From Agrobacterium vitis (GTDB lineage: Bacteria; Pseudomonadota; Alphaproteobacteria; Rhizobiales; Rhizobiaceae): a stretch of DNA of 64,000 nucleotides. The position numbers and the translations under genes were made by a program. The DNA lies in contig NZ_JACXXJ020000005.1 in NCBI RefSeq assembly GCF_014926405.1, positions 3,453,001 to 3,517,000 of the forward strand, written 5' to 3'. Below the pieces are notes generated by a model, which had not been told where the DNA came from, made no database searches, and saw nothing but the letters and a program-made list of their open reading frames with translations. This document shows positions 54,563-64,000 of the stretch, piece after piece. How positions within the stretch are numbered: position 1 is the first letter of the stretch; every line of letters starts with the position of its first letter.

Positions 54563-56419
54563 ATGGCAGCGACAAGTTCTTCTTCCAAGTCCGGCCCAAC
54601 CATCAATGGCCGCACATATACCTATGTCGATCACGCTTATGACGTGGTCGTTGTCGGCGCCGGTGGTGCTGGCCTGCGCGCCACGCTCGGCATGGCCGAG
54701 CAGGGTTTCAAGACCGCCTGTATCACCAAGGTTTTCCCGACCCGCTCCCACACGGTTGCAGCCCAAGGCGGCATTGCCGCTTCGCTCAACAACATGACGC
54801 CGGATTGCTGGCAGTGGCATCTTTACGATACCGTCAAGGGCTCGGACTGGTTGGGCGACGTGGACGCCATGCAATATCTGGCCATGGAAGCGCCAAAGGC
54901 GGTCTATGAGCTGGAACATTACGGCGTGCCCTTCTCGCGTAATGAAGAAGGTAAGATCTATCAGCGCCCCTTCGGTGGTCATATGCAGAATTACGGCGAA
55001 GGTCCGCCGGTACAGCGCACCTGTGCTGCCGCCGACCGGACCGGCCACGCCATTCTGCATACGCTTTATGGTCAATCCCTGAAGCACAACGCTGAATTCT
55101 TCATCGAATATTTCGCCCTCGACCTGATCATGGCCGAGGATGGCCGTTGCACCGGCGTCGTGGCCTGGAACCTCGATGACGGCACGATCCATCGCTTCTC
55201 CGCCAAGATGGTGGTGCTGGCGACCGGCGGTTATGGCCGCGCCTACTTCTCGGCAACGTCTGCCCATACCTGCACCGGGGATGGCGGCGGCATGATTGCC
55301 CGCGCCGGTCTGCCGCTTCAGGACATGGAATTCGTTCAGTTCCACCCAACCGGTATTTACGGTGCCGGCTGTCTGATCACCGAAGGCGCGCGCGGCGAAG
55401 GCGGCTATCTGGTCAATTCCGAGGGTGAGCGTTTCATGGAACGCTATGCCCCATCGGCCAAGGATCTTGCCTCGCGTGACGTTGTCTCGCGCTGCATGAC
55501 CCTGGAAATCCGCGAGGGCCGGGGCGTCGGCAAGAATAAGGATCATATCTACCTGCATCTCGACCATCTCGATCCAGCCGTACTGCATGAGCGCCTGCCG
55601 GGCATTTCCGAGAGCGCCAAGATTTTTGCCGGCGTCGATGTGACCCGCGAGCCGATCCCGGTTCTGCCAACCGTTCACTACAATATGGGTGGCATTCCGA
55701 CCAATTATTGGGGCGAAGTGCTGAATGCCGATGCTGAAAACCCCGAGCGGATCGCACCCGGCCTGATGGCTGTCGGTGAAGCCGGTTGCGCTTCAGTGCA
55801 TGGCGCCAATCGTCTTGGTTCCAATTCGCTGATCGACCTCGTGGTGTTTGGCCGTGCCGCGGCCATCCGCGCTGCCGAAGTGATCGATCGGGTCTCGCCG
55901 ATCCCAGCATTGAACATCGCCGCCTGCGACAAGATCATGGAGCGGTTCGACGCCATCCGTCATTCCAGCGGCTCGACGCCGACTGCCGTGCTGCGTGACA
56001 AGATGCAGCGCGCCATGCAGGAAGATGCTGCCGTGTTCCGCACCCAGGAAGCGCTGGAAAGCGGTTGCCGCCGGATCTCGGAAATCTGGAAGGAAATGCC
56101 CGACATCAAGGTGACCGACCGGTCGCTGGTCTGGAATTCTGATCTGGTGGAAACGCTGGAACTGCACAATCTGATGGCCAATGCCATCACAACGGTCTAT
56201 GGCGCCGAAGCCCGCAAGGAAAGCCGTGGTTCTCACGCCCGCGAGGACTTTGTCGATGGCCCGTTCGGTGGCCGCGACGACGTCAACTGGCGCAAGCACA
56301 CACTGGCCTGGGTCAATGAGGCAGGCGATGTGAAGCTGGACTACCGTCCTGTACATACCGAGCTTCTGGCTGATGGGATCGATCCCAAGAAGATCGAGCC
56401 CAAGGCCCGCGTTTATTGA
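54563..56419 (+). CDS. sdhA: Succinate dehydrogenase flavoprotein subunit SdhA
   Basis: SdhA oxidises succinate to fumarate and passes electrons to SdhB. The 618-residue protein has the FAD site [22 protein letters not shown], the His that carries covalent FAD (H63 in [10 protein letters not shown]), the substrate loop [27 protein letters not shown], and [12 protein letters not shown]. The C-terminal HAREDF and the capping strings are normal. A short Ser-rich start ([11 protein letters not shown]) is variable. Confidence 0.97.
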   Translation: MAATSSSSKSGPTINGRTYTYVDHAYDVVVVGAGGAGLRATLGMAEQGFKTACITKVFPTRSHTVAAQGGIAASLNNMTPDCWQWHLYDTVKGSDWLGDVDAMQYLAMEAPKAVYELEHYGVPFSRNEEGKIYQRPFGGHMQNYGEGPPVQRTCAAADRTGHAILHTLYGQSLKHNAEFFIEYFALDLIMAEDGRCTGVVAWNLDDGTIHRFSAKMVVLATGGYGRAYFSATSAHTCTGDGGGMIARAGLPLQDMEFVQFHPTGIYGAGCLITEGARGEGGYLVNSEGERFMERYAPSAKDLASRDVVSRCMTLEIREGRGVGKNKDHIYLHLDHLDPAVLHERLPGISESAKIFAGVDVTREPIPVLPTVHYNMGGIPTNYWGEVLNADAENPERIAPGLMAVGEAGCASVHGANRLGSNSLIDLVVFGRAAAIRAAEVIDRVSPIPALNIAACDKIMERFDAIRHSSGSTPTAVLRDKMQRAMQEDAAVFRTQEALESGCRRISEIWKEMPDIKVTDRSLVWNSDLVETLELHNLMANAITTVYGAEARKESRGSHAREDFVDGPFGGRDDVNWRKHTLAWVNEAGDVKLDYRPVHTELLADGIDPKKIEPKARVY

Positions 56420-56434
56420 TGTGAGGATATCGAC

Positions 56435-57214
56435 ATGGTTGAACTGACGCTTCCCAAGAATTCTCAGATCAAGCCGGGCAAGGTCTGGCCAAAGCCTTCA
56501 GGTGCAAAGAACCTGCGGGAATACCAGATCTATCGCTGGAGCCCCGATGACGACAAAAATCCAAGCCTCGACACCTATTATGTCGATATGGATGATTGCG
56601 GCCCGATGGTTCTCGACGGTCTTCTCTATATCAAGAACAAGATCGACCCGACGCTGACGTTCCGCCGCTCCTGTCGCGAGGGCATTTGCGGTTCCTGCGC
56701 GATGAATATCGATGGCACCAACACGCTGGCCTGCACCAAGGGCACCGACGAGGTGAAGGGGACCGTGAAGGTCTATCCGCTGCCGCATATGCCTGTCGTA
56801 AAGGATCTGGTTCCCGACCTGACCAACTTCTATGCCCAGCACCGCTCCATCGAGCCCTGGCTGAAGACGGTGTCTCCGACGCCGGTTAAGGAATGGAAGC
56901 AGAGCCATGACGACCGGCAGAAGCTGGATGGTCTTTATGAGTGCATTCTCTGCGCCTGCTGCTCGACCTCCTGCCCAAGCTATTGGTGGAATGGTGATCG
57001 CTATCTCGGCCCTGCCGTGCTGCTGCAAGCCTATCGCTGGCTGATCGACAGCCGTGACGAAGCCAAGGGCGAACGTCTGGACAATCTTGAAGATCCTTTC
57101 CGGCTCTATCGTTGCCATACGATCATGAATTGCGCGCAAGTCTGTCCAAAGGGCCTCAATCCGGCCAAGGCGATTGCTGAAATCAAGAAAATGATGGTCG
57201 AGCGCCGCGTTTGA
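56435..57214 (+). CDS. sdhB: Succinate dehydrogenase iron-sulfur subunit SdhB
   Basis: SdhB carries electrons from FAD to ubiquinone through three clusters. In the 259 residues: 2Fe-2S ligands in [16 protein letters not shown] plus C of LACTKG, 4Fe-4S ligands in [19 protein letters not shown], and 3Fe-4S ligands with [22 protein letters not shown]. It is 15 bases after sdhA and ends the sdhCDAB operon; two hairpins follow. Confidence 0.97.
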   Translation: MVELTLPKNSQIKPGKVWPKPSGAKNLREYQIYRWSPDDDKNPSLDTYYVDMDDCGPMVLDGLLYIKNKIDPTLTFRRSCREGICGSCAMNIDGTNTLACTKGTDEVKGTVKVYPLPHMPVVKDLVPDLTNFYAQHRSIEPWLKTVSPTPVKEWKQSHDDRQKLDGLYECILCACCSTSCPSYWWNGDRYLGPAVLLQAYRWLIDSRDEAKGERLDNLEDPFRLYRCHTIMNCAQVCPKGLNPAKAIAEIKKMMVERRV

Positions 57215-57240
57215 CGCAGGTTGCCCGACGCGGTCAAGCC

Positions 57241-57272
57241 CAAGGCGAAGATGCTCAGGCATCCTCGCCTTG
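57241..57272 (+). terminator. Hairpin at the 3' end of the sdh operon
   Basis: CAAGGCGAAGATGC and GCATCCTCGCCTTG form a 14-bp stem with one mismatch and a TCAG loop, 26 bases after the sdhB stop. No T tract follows directly, so it may protect the 3' end or act with Rho. Confidence 0.55.
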
Positions 57273-57278
57273 AAGGCA

Positions 57279-57321
57279 TTGCAAATATCTCAAATGCATT
57301 GCTTGCTTGAGATATTTGCAA
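57279..57321. repeat. Perfect 15-bp AT-rich inverted repeat
   Basis: TTGCAAATATCTCAA and TTGAGATATTTGCAA flank a 13-base spacer, only six bases after the sdh hairpin. AT-rich and long, it stands out in this GC-rich region. It could be a second RNA hairpin or a binding site for a dimeric regulator. Confidence 0.6.
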
Positions 57322-57604
57322 AAGAAACAGGATGATCCATCTTCAATGTCTCATCATGTGAGTGGCGTGGGCGGGCTGCTGTCGCGGTTGCGACAGTCTC
57401 TGGCGGTGCTATTGGCTGCATCTCACGCGGTTTTGTAATGAAAATATCGATCTTCTGGACGCAAACCCGCTATTTGCTTGCCGTTGAAGAGGCTTCTGCC
57501 TTGATTTCAAACCAGCTTTGGCGCTAGTTTCCGGGCGTTTGGTGCATGATAGCTGCCGCTGAAAGGCGAAAGCTGACGATGATGAAGCAACCGGGAGTGT
57601 TAGG

Positions 57605-58117
57605 ATGAAACTGAAATTTGCGGCGACGGGTTTGATGGTCGTGCTTTCTCTTGCCGGGTGTCAGCGTACGTCAAGCGATTACGGTTCCTCGTCACTGCCG
57701 CCTTTGCAGGCGCAACCGGTGCCTCAGGTTCAATCGGGGCAATTGCCGCCTCCGGGTGCAAGCCAGTTTCCAGTAGCGCCCACCTCTAACCAGAGCGCTG
57801 CCTTGACGCCCAATGCGCCGCCACCGGGTAGCTCCCTCGATTTCACCAAGGAACAGATGGTCGGCAATTGGCGTGTGGCCAATGGCCAGTCCAGCTGCGA
57901 CATGTTCCTGACCCTCACCAATCTGGGTGGTGGATCGCGCGGCGGTACGCGCGGTTGCGTTGGTCCGCTGACAACGATGGGCGCCTGGGATGTCGCCAAT
58001 AAGCAGTTGATGCTGAAGGATCGCGACGGCAATGTGATCGGTACTCTCTACAAGACGGCGGATAATCGCTTCAACGGTTCCACAAGCGCTGGCCAGCCTG
58101 TCAGCCTCAGCCGGTAA
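57605..58117 (+). CDS. Outer membrane lipoprotein, Omp19 / AprI-Inh protease inhibitor-like
   Basis: The 170-residue protein has a lipoprotein signal with lipobox LSLAGC (C19), then a Pro/Gln/Ser-rich linker (to about 75) and a C-terminal beta domain: [66 protein letters not shown]. The W-x-[VL] start and C...C spacing match the Inh-type protease inhibitor fold of Brucella Omp19. It is probably anchored to the outer membrane. AGTGTTAGG precedes the ATG. It is followed by zapE 80 bases later. Confidence 0.9.
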   Translation: MKLKFAATGLMVVLSLAGCQRTSSDYGSSSLPPLQAQPVPQVQSGQLPPPGASQFPVAPTSNQSAALTPNAPPPGSSLDFTKEQMVGNWRVANGQSSCDMFLTLTNLGGGSRGGTRGCVGPLTTMGAWDVANKQLMLKDRDGNVIGTLYKTADNRFNGSTSAGQPVSLSR

Positions 58118-58197
58118 GGGTGTATTGAACCGCCCTTCATTCTGATGCCTGCCCTTTGATGCGAAGGGGCAGGCCTATATCCTCCGCGGAGTTCGAC

Positions 58198-59361
58198 ATG
58201 CAGCCTGTGCCCGATTATGCCCTCAGCGTCAGCGAGGATCTGAAGGCGCGGACCCTCTCGGGGGAGCTGATGGCCGATCCCGCCCAGATGGCGGTCGCCG
58301 CCCGGCTCGATCGCATCCTTGTCCAGTTGAAAGAACGCAAGCCAGCGAAGAAGTCCTCGGCGCTTGGCTGGATCTTTGCACGGCATCGCGCGCCCCAAAC
58401 CAAGATCATGGGGCTTTATGTGCATGGCAGCGTCGGGCGTGGTAAAACCATGCTGATGGACCTGTTCTTTCGCATGGCGCCCGTGGAAAAGAAGCGGCGC
58501 GCGCATTTTCACGAATTCATGGCCGATGTGCATAATCGCATTCACATCCATCGGCAGAAACTCAAAAATGGCGAGACAAAACAGGCCGATCCCGTGCCGC
58601 CGGTGGCGGAGCAACTGGCTGCTGAAGCCGGGCTTTTGTGCTTCGATGAATTCACCGTTACCGATATCGCTGATGCGATGATCCTGTCGCGGTTGTTTAC
58701 CGAACTTTTCGCCCGTGGCTGCATTCTGGTGGCCACATCCAATGTCGAGCCGGACAATCTCTATCCGGATGGGTTGAACCGGGGTCTGTTTGTGCCGTTC
58801 ATCGGCTTGCTCAAACAATATGTCGAGATCCTCTCGCTCGATTCGCCGACCGATTACCGGCTGGAAAAGGCCGATCAGCTTCCGATCTATCTTTCTCCGG
58901 CAGATGCTGTAGCGGATCGGGAAATGGACCGCGCCTGGAAAATGATGACCGCAGGCCGTCTTGAAAAGCCGCTGGATATCGAGATGAAAGGCAGGCTTTT
59001 GCCGGTGAGGCGAGCCGTTGGAAAAATGGCGCGCTTCACGTTTGCCGAGCTTTGCGAGCAGCCGCTGGGTGCCTCCGATTACCTGGCGCTTGCCGACCGC
59101 TTTCACACTATTTTCATCGACCATATTCCTTATCTTGGACCTGAAAAACGCAATCAGACGAAGCGCTTCATCATCCTGATCGACGCGCTTTACGACCATC
59201 ATGTCCGGGTGCATGCCAGCGCTGCCGCCGAGCCCGAGGCCCTGCTGACAGCGAGAAAAGGAACCGAAGGGTTCGAATTCGACCGGACGGCGTCGCGGCT
59301 GTTTGAGATGCGTAGCCGTGAATATCTCGAGGCACATACGGGCCGCATTGCGGAAATGTGA
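58198..59361 (+). CDS. zapE: Cell division protein ZapE (AFG1-like ATPase)
   Basis: The 387-residue P-loop ATPase has LGLYVHGSVGRGKTMLMDLFF-type Walker A (GSVGRGKTMLMDLF), FHEFMADVHNRIH, LLCFDEFTVTDIADAMIL (Walker B with D-E-F), VATSNVEPDNLYPDGLNRGLFVPFIGLL and HTIFIDHIPYL. ZapE destabilises FtsZ in enterics; AFG1 acts on mitochondrial respiratory proteins, which may explain its place between sdh and mdh in Rhizobiales. ATG 58198 is chosen over 58156, which lacks homology. Confidence 0.93.
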   Translation: MQPVPDYALSVSEDLKARTLSGELMADPAQMAVAARLDRILVQLKERKPAKKSSALGWIFARHRAPQTKIMGLYVHGSVGRGKTMLMDLFFRMAPVEKKRRAHFHEFMADVHNRIHIHRQKLKNGETKQADPVPPVAEQLAAEAGLLCFDEFTVTDIADAMILSRLFTELFARGCILVATSNVEPDNLYPDGLNRGLFVPFIGLLKQYVEILSLDSPTDYRLEKADQLPIYLSPADAVADREMDRAWKMMTAGRLEKPLDIEMKGRLLPVRRAVGKMARFTFAELCEQPLGASDYLALADRFHTIFIDHIPYLGPEKRNQTKRFIILIDALYDHHVRVHASAAAEPEALLTARKGTEGFEFDRTASRLFEMRSREYLEAHTGRIAEM

Positions 59362-59379
59362 AGAATTGATGACTTAATA

Positions 59380-59397
59380 TCTTACCTTTACGTAAGA
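59380..59397. promoter_or_regulatory. Inverted repeat in the AT-rich region upstream of mdh
   Basis: TCTTAC-CTTTAC-GTAAGA at 59380-59397 lies in an AT-rich block (59370-59450) about 145 bases before mdh. CTTACC with TAGTCT 17 bases later could be promoter hexamers overlapping it. Confidence 0.35.
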
Positions 59398-59411
59398 ATT
59401 TTATAGTCTAA

Positions 59412-60503
<1,092 letters not shown>

Positions 60504-60513
60504 TCGCCTTTGG

Positions 60514-60549
60514 CGGCTGCGCCTTCATCTGCGGATGATGGCGCAGCCG
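60514..60549 (+). terminator. Long hairpin between mdh and sucC
   Basis: CGGCTGCGCC and GGCGCAGCCG (10 bp), then a T-T mismatch and TCATC/GATGA around a TGCG loop: 15 pairs in 36 bases, starting 11 bases after the mdh stop. No good T tract follows, so it may be an mRNA stability or processing element rather than a terminator. Confidence 0.5.
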
Positions 60550-60626
60550 CGCATGGTTTTAACGCAGTTCTAAGCCGGGCGGCATGACCGCTGGTTCTGG
60601 AATTGCTCCGAACACAGGACCAGACG

Positions 60627-61823
60627 ATGAATATTCATGAATATCAGGCCAAGGCTCTGCTGAAGAGCTTTGGCGCACCGGTTGCCGAAGGTGTGGCAAT
60701 CTTTTCCGCCGATGAAGCCGAGGCGGCCGCAAAGCAGCTTCCTGGCCCGCTTTATGTCGTCAAGAGCCAGATCCACGCTGGTGGTCGCGGCAAGGGCAAG
60801 TTTAAGGAACTTGGCCCGGAAGCCAAGGGCGGCGTTCGCCTGGCTTTCTCGATCGATGAAGTGAAGTCGCATGTTGCTGAAATGCTCGGCAACACGCTGG
60901 TGACCAACCAGACCGGCCCTGCTGGTAAGCAGGTTAACCGCCTGTATATTGAAGACGGTGCTGATATCGAGCGCGAGCTTTATCTGTCGCTGCTCGTCGA
61001 CCGCGCTGTCGGTCAGGTTGCTTTCGTGGTGTCCACCGAAGGCGGCATGGACATCGAAACCGTTGCCCACGACACACCTGAAAAGATCATCAGCGTTGCG
61101 ATCGACCCGGAAACTGGCGTCACCGCTGACAATCTGTCTGCGCTGACAGCGGCTCTGAAGCTCGAAGGCGAAGCAAAGGCTGACGCTGAGAAGCTGTTCC
61201 CGATCCTCTACAAGGCCTTTGTCGAAAAGGACATGGCGCTTCTGGAAGTGAACCCGCTGATCGTCATGAAGAACGGCCGTATGCGCGTTCTCGATGCCAA
61301 GATGTCTTTCGACGGCAACGCTCTGTTCCGTCACGAAGACGTTGTGGCTCTGCGCGACAAGACGGAAGAAGACGCCAAGGAAATCGAAGCCTCCAAGTAT
61401 GATCTGGCCTATGTTGCCCTCGACGGCAATATCGGCTGCATGGTCAATGGCGCAGGTCTTGCCATGGCAACCATGGACATCATCAAACTCTACGGTGCTG
61501 AGCCGGCAAACTTCCTCGACGTTGGTGGCGGTGCGACCAAGGAAAAGGTAACGGCAGCGTTCAAGATCATCACGGCTGATCCGGCTGTGAAGGGCATTTT
61601 GGTCAACATCTTCGGCGGCATCATGAAGTGTGACGTGATTGCCGAAGGCGTTCTGGCTGCCGTCAAGGACGTTGGCCTCACCGTTCCACTCGTCGTTCGC
61701 CTCGAAGGCACCAATGTCGAGCTGGGCAAGAAAATCATCAACGAATCCGGTCTCAACGTCATTTCGGCGGATGATCTGGACGATGCTGCGCAGAAGATCG
61801 TCGCAGCCGTGAAGGCAGCGTGA
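60627..61823 (+). CDS. sucC: Succinyl-CoA ligase [ADP-forming] subunit beta
   Basis: SucC binds nucleotide and succinate. The 398-residue protein has the ATP-grasp start [39 protein letters not shown], the grasp loop and [32 protein letters not shown], then [42 protein letters not shown], a phosphate-binding loop. AGGACCAGACG precedes ATG 60627. An unknown gene, not sucD, follows after 4 bases. Confidence 0.97.
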   Translation: MNIHEYQAKALLKSFGAPVAEGVAIFSADEAEAAAKQLPGPLYVVKSQIHAGGRGKGKFKELGPEAKGGVRLAFSIDEVKSHVAEMLGNTLVTNQTGPAGKQVNRLYIEDGADIERELYLSLLVDRAVGQVAFVVSTEGGMDIETVAHDTPEKIISVAIDPETGVTADNLSALTAALKLEGEAKADAEKLFPILYKAFVEKDMALLEVNPLIVMKNGRMRVLDAKMSFDGNALFRHEDVVALRDKTEEDAKEIEASKYDLAYVALDGNIGCMVNGAGLAMATMDIIKLYGAEPANFLDVGGGATKEKVTAAFKIITADPAVKGILVNIFGGIMKCDVIAEGVLAAVKDVGLTVPLVVRLEGTNVELGKKIINESGLNVISADDLDDAAQKIVAAVKAA

Positions 61824-61827
61824 TCTG

Positions 61828-62208
61828 ATGGCCGATACATCCAAGACCGTGAAGCGCCAGCCTTTTGGCCCGAATGAGACAGATATCAATCTGTGCTACT
61901 TCGTCTGCTTCGACAGCGAGCTTCCAACCGATGGCGATGTCGCCGAACGGTGGGTGCATTTCAACGACAATGACGATGCGCTCGCCTATTTCGCCGACAA
62001 GTCCAAGGACGCGAGCCTCTTTGTCTGGAAGGGCGAGCTTGCCATTGCCAAGGGCGACGGCCAGTTCGATTGGTTCTTTACCCAATGGTCCAAGAGCCTT
62101 GAGAAGCAGCTGACGCAGAAGCCGGCCAAGGGCATGGGCTATCGCTTTTCCAATGACGCCTTTGAGGCATTTGAACCCCTCGAATTCGAGGAAGAGGAAG
62201 CCGAGTAA
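61828..62208 (+). CDS. Acidic protein of unknown function between sucC and sucD
   Basis: A 126-residue, Trp/Phe/Asp/Glu-rich cytoplasmic protein: [75 protein letters not shown], ending [11 protein letters not shown]. No signal peptide, membrane helix or known motif. It starts 4 bases after sucC and its TAA shares a base with the sucD ATG (TAATG), so it is translated with both succinyl-CoA ligase subunits. I do not recognise a family; a role in making or tuning the enzyme is inference from place. Confidence 0.85.
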   Translation: MADTSKTVKRQPFGPNETDINLCYFVCFDSELPTDGDVAERWVHFNDNDDALAYFADKSKDASLFVWKGELAIAKGDGQFDWFFTQWSKSLEKQLTQKPAKGMGYRFSNDAFEAFEPLEFEEEEAE

Positions 62209-63110
62209 TGTCGATTCTGATCAATAAAGACACCAAGGTTCTCGTACAGGGCCTGACCGGCAAGACCGGCACTTTCCATACCGAGCAGGCGCTTGCCTAT
62301 TACGGCACCAAAATGGTCGGCGGTATTCATCCGGCCAAGGGCGGTAGCAACTGGACCGGCTCCAAGGGCGAAACCCTGCCGATCTTCGCTTCCGTTGCCG
62401 AAGGCAAGGACGTCACCGGCGCCAATGCATCGGTGATCTACGTGCCGCCAGCCGGTGCTGCTGCTGCGATCATCGAAGCCATCGAAGCTGAAATTCCGCT
62501 GATCGTCTGCATCACGGAAGGCATTCCGGTCGCCGACATGGTTAAGGTCAAGGCTCGCCTCGACAAGTCCAAGTCGCGTCTGATTGGCCCGAACTGCCCA
62601 GGCGTGATGACGCCGGAAGAATGCAAGATCGGCATTATGCCGGGCTCGATCTTCCGCAAGGGTTCGGTTGGCGTGTTGTCGCGTTCCGGCACTTTGACCT
62701 ATGAGGCAGTGTTCCAGACATCGAATGAAGGCCTCGGCCAGACCTCGGCTGTCGGCATCGGCGGCGACCCGGTCAAGGGCACCGAGTTCATCGACATTCT
62801 GGAAATGTACCTCGCTGACGAAGCCACCAAGTCGATCATCATGATCGGTGAAATCGGTGGTTCGGCTGAAGAAGAAGCCGCACAGTTCCTCAAGGACGAA
62901 GCCAAGAAGGGCCGCAAGAAGCCGATGGTTGGCTTCATCGCCGGTCGTACGGCTCCTCCTGGTCGCACCATGGGTCACGCAGGCGCCGTGATCTCCGGCG
63001 GCAAGGGCGGCGCGGAAGACAAGATCGAAGCCATGGAATCGGCGGGCATCCGGGTTTCGCCCTCGCCAGCCCGCCTTGGCAAGACGCTGGTTGAAGTTCT
63101 CAAGGGCTGA
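62208..63110 (+). CDS. sucD: Succinyl-CoA ligase [ADP-forming] subunit alpha
   Basis: SucD binds CoA and carries the phosphohistidine. The 300-residue protein has [37 protein letters not shown] CoA site ([22 protein letters not shown]), [31 protein letters not shown] [13 protein letters not shown], and the active His (H257) in [24 protein letters not shown] 62208 shares its A with the stop of the upstream unknown gene; GAGGAAG upstream is a good SD. Confidence 0.97.
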   Translation: MSILINKDTKVLVQGLTGKTGTFHTEQALAYYGTKMVGGIHPAKGGSNWTGSKGETLPIFASVAEGKDVTGANASVIYVPPAGAAAAIIEAIEAEIPLIVCITEGIPVADMVKVKARLDKSKSRLIGPNCPGVMTPEECKIGIMPGSIFRKGSVGVLSRSGTLTYEAVFQTSNEGLGQTSAVGIGGDPVKGTEFIDILEMYLADEATKSIIMIGEIGGSAEEEAAQFLKDEAKKGRKKPMVGFIAGRTAPPGRTMGHAGAVISGGKGGAEDKIEAMESAGIRVSPSPARLGKTLVEVLKG

Positions 63111-63127
63111 GACCACATAGAGATGAG

Positions 63128-63156
63128 CGGGCAGACGTCTTTATGGCGTCTGCCCG
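63128..63156 (+). terminator. Hairpin between sucD and sucA
   Basis: CGGGCAGACG and CGTCTGCCCG form a perfect 10-bp stem with a 9-base loop, 17 bases after the sucD stop. No T tract follows; likely a 3' stability or partial termination element before sucA. Confidence 0.5.
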
Positions 63157-63189
63157 TGCAGGCATTTCAAGTCCAGCCGAGCGCAAGCC

Positions 63190-63224
63190 TTGACTGGCAG
63201 ATATTCGACAAACCGAATATTCGG
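63190..63224 (+). promoter_or_regulatory. Possible sucA promoter with a 12-bp palindrome
   Basis: TTGACT (63190-63195) is a good -35. The perfect palindrome CCGAATATTCGG (63213-63224) covers the expected -10 (GAATAT, 19 bases from the -35, is the best hexamer). It lies about 60 bases before the sucA ATG and looks like an operator. Confidence 0.35.
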
Positions 63225-63282
63225 TCGAATAGTTCGGTGATGACCTCAAGTCGGGAGGCGGGCACGAGGCCCGCAAAAAACC

Positions 63283-64000
63283 ATGGCAAGGCAAGAAGCC
63301 AACGAGCAGTTTCAGATCACCTCGTTCCTGGACGGATCGAATGCGATCTATATCGAGCAGCTTTATGCGCGTTACGAAGACGATCCGAATTCGGTATCGC
63401 CTGAGTGGCAATCCTTCTTCAAGGCGCTGGGCGATAATCCAAGCGACGTGAAAAAGGCGGCCAAGGGAGCCTCCTGGCAGCGGAGCAATTGGCCGCTGAC
63501 GCCTCGCACCGATCTGGTTTCGGCGCTCGATGGCAATTGGGGACTGGTCGAGAAGGCCATTGAAACCAAGGTCAAGGGTAAGGCAGAAGCCGCAGCCGCA
63601 ACCACGGGTAAACCGGTTTCTGAAACCGATGTGTTGCAGGCGACCCGTGATAGCGTCCGCGCCATCATGATGATTCGCGCTTATCGCATGCGCGGTCATT
63701 TGCACGCCAAGCTCGACCCGCTGGGCATTGCTACGGCGGTTGAAGATTACAACGAGCTGTCACCATTGTCTTACGGCTTTACCGAAGCCGATTTTGATCG
63801 CAAAATCTTCATCGATAACGTTCTGGGGCTGGAATATGCCACCGTGCGTGAGATGATCGAAATTCTTGAGCGCACCTATTGCTCGACGCTCGGTTTCGAA
63901 TTCATGCACATCTCCAATCCGGAAGAAAAATCCTGGATTCAGGAGCGGATCGAAGGCCCCGATAAAGGCGTCGATTTCACCGTCGAGGGCAAGAAGGCCA
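63283..64000 (+). CDS. sucA: 2-oxoglutarate dehydrogenase E1 component, N-terminal part (partial)
   Basis: The frame from ATG 63283 runs off the right edge after 239 codons. It begins MARQEANEQFQITSFLDGSNAIYIEQLYARYEDDPNSVSPEWQSFFKAL, the typical start of the thiamine-diphosphate E1 subunit (S-x-L-x-G-x-N-x-x-[FY]-[IV]-E-x-[LM]-Y...V-x-x-x-W), followed by MMIRAYRMRGHLHAKLDPLG and FMHISNPEEKSWIQERIE. E1 decarboxylates 2-oxoglutarate in the TCA cycle. The catalytic domains lie outside the window. Confidence 0.96.
   Translation, partial: MARQEANEQFQITSFLDGSNAIYIEQLYARYEDDPNSVSPEWQSFFKALGDNPSDVKKAAKGASWQRSNWPLTPRTDLVSALDGNWGLVEKAIETKVKGKAEAAAATTGKPVSETDVLQATRDSVRAIMMIRAYRMRGHLHAKLDPLGIATAVEDYNELSPLSYGFTEADFDRKIFIDNVLGLEYATVREMIEILERTYCSTLGFEFMHISNPEEKSWIQERIEGPDKGVDFTVEGKKA

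Larger units (their letters stand above)
57215..57604. other. Intergenic region after sdhB with two long hairpins
   Basis: 390 bases without a supported gene. They hold two inverted repeats listed separately (57241-57272 and 57279-57321) and, further on, the promoter region of the Omp19-like gene, for which I see no clear hexamers. Confidence 0.5.

Noticed and set aside
54170..55678. A 502-residue open frame opposite sdhD/sdhA
   Set aside because: Shadow frame with typical antisense composition.

Overview
The window is a stretch of core chromosome from an alphaproteobacterium of the order Rhizobiales, most likely family Rhizobiaceae (Agrobacterium / Allorhizobium / Rhizobium). The basis is the gene content (DUF2585, DUF2794, DUF1223, IalB-like and Omp19-like proteins, alphaproteobacterial Mic60 beside hemY), the order sdhCDAB - omp19-like - zapE - mdh - sucC - sucD - sucA, and GC-rich codon use. 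The genus is not resolved. I see no rRNA, tRNA, CRISPR array, insertion sequence or prophage. Gene density is high; nearly all long antisense open frames are shadows.

Layout. 1-4.9 kb: tail of a TauE/SafE permease, then on the minus strand ffh, chorismate mutase, rpsP, rimM, trmD (translation and protein targeting), plus a secreted unknown. 5-10.9 kb (plus): MBL hydrolase, dapF, mtaB, ftsY, yciB, DUF2585. 10.9-13.9 kb (minus): ccmA-ccmB-ccmC-ccmD-ccmG, cytochrome c maturation, with an FNR/FixK-type palindrome before ccmC. 14-16.8 kb: aconitase. 17-31 kb: mixed small genes (DUF1223, DUF2794, GNAT, BI-1 with a structured leader, YbbAP-like ABC exporter with divergent arylesterase, thpR, PCD, YkvA, IalB, rlmN with two tiny membrane proteins, LysE, an orphan unknown with a hairpin over its ribosome binding site, an SDR). 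31.6-43.5 kb: argG, MFS efflux, M3 peptidase, PhoD phosphatase, typA, GNAT, ppa, YggU/YggT, a second MFS. 43.5-49.5 kb (minus): hemC-hemD-mic60-hemY-terB-glutamine amidotransferase. 49.6-53.1 kb (plus): tsaD-gpsA-YciI-EVE-methyltransferase in a tight run. 53.8-64 kb: TCA cycle block, sdhCDAB, Omp19-like lipoprotein, zapE, mdh, sucC, an unknown acidic protein, sucD, start of sucA.

Functional themes: TCA cycle (acnA, sdh, suc, mdh), respiratory cytochrome and heme supply (ccm, hemCD, hemY), translation and SRP targeting (ffh, ftsY, rpsP, rimM, trmD, mtaB, rlmN, tsaD, typA). The most interesting material is small: hairpins that overlap ribosome binding sites or start codons, a terminator placed inside a convergent gene, a run of strong hairpins in the TCA block, two tiny coupled membrane proteins behind rlmN, and an unrecognised protein between sucC and sucD.
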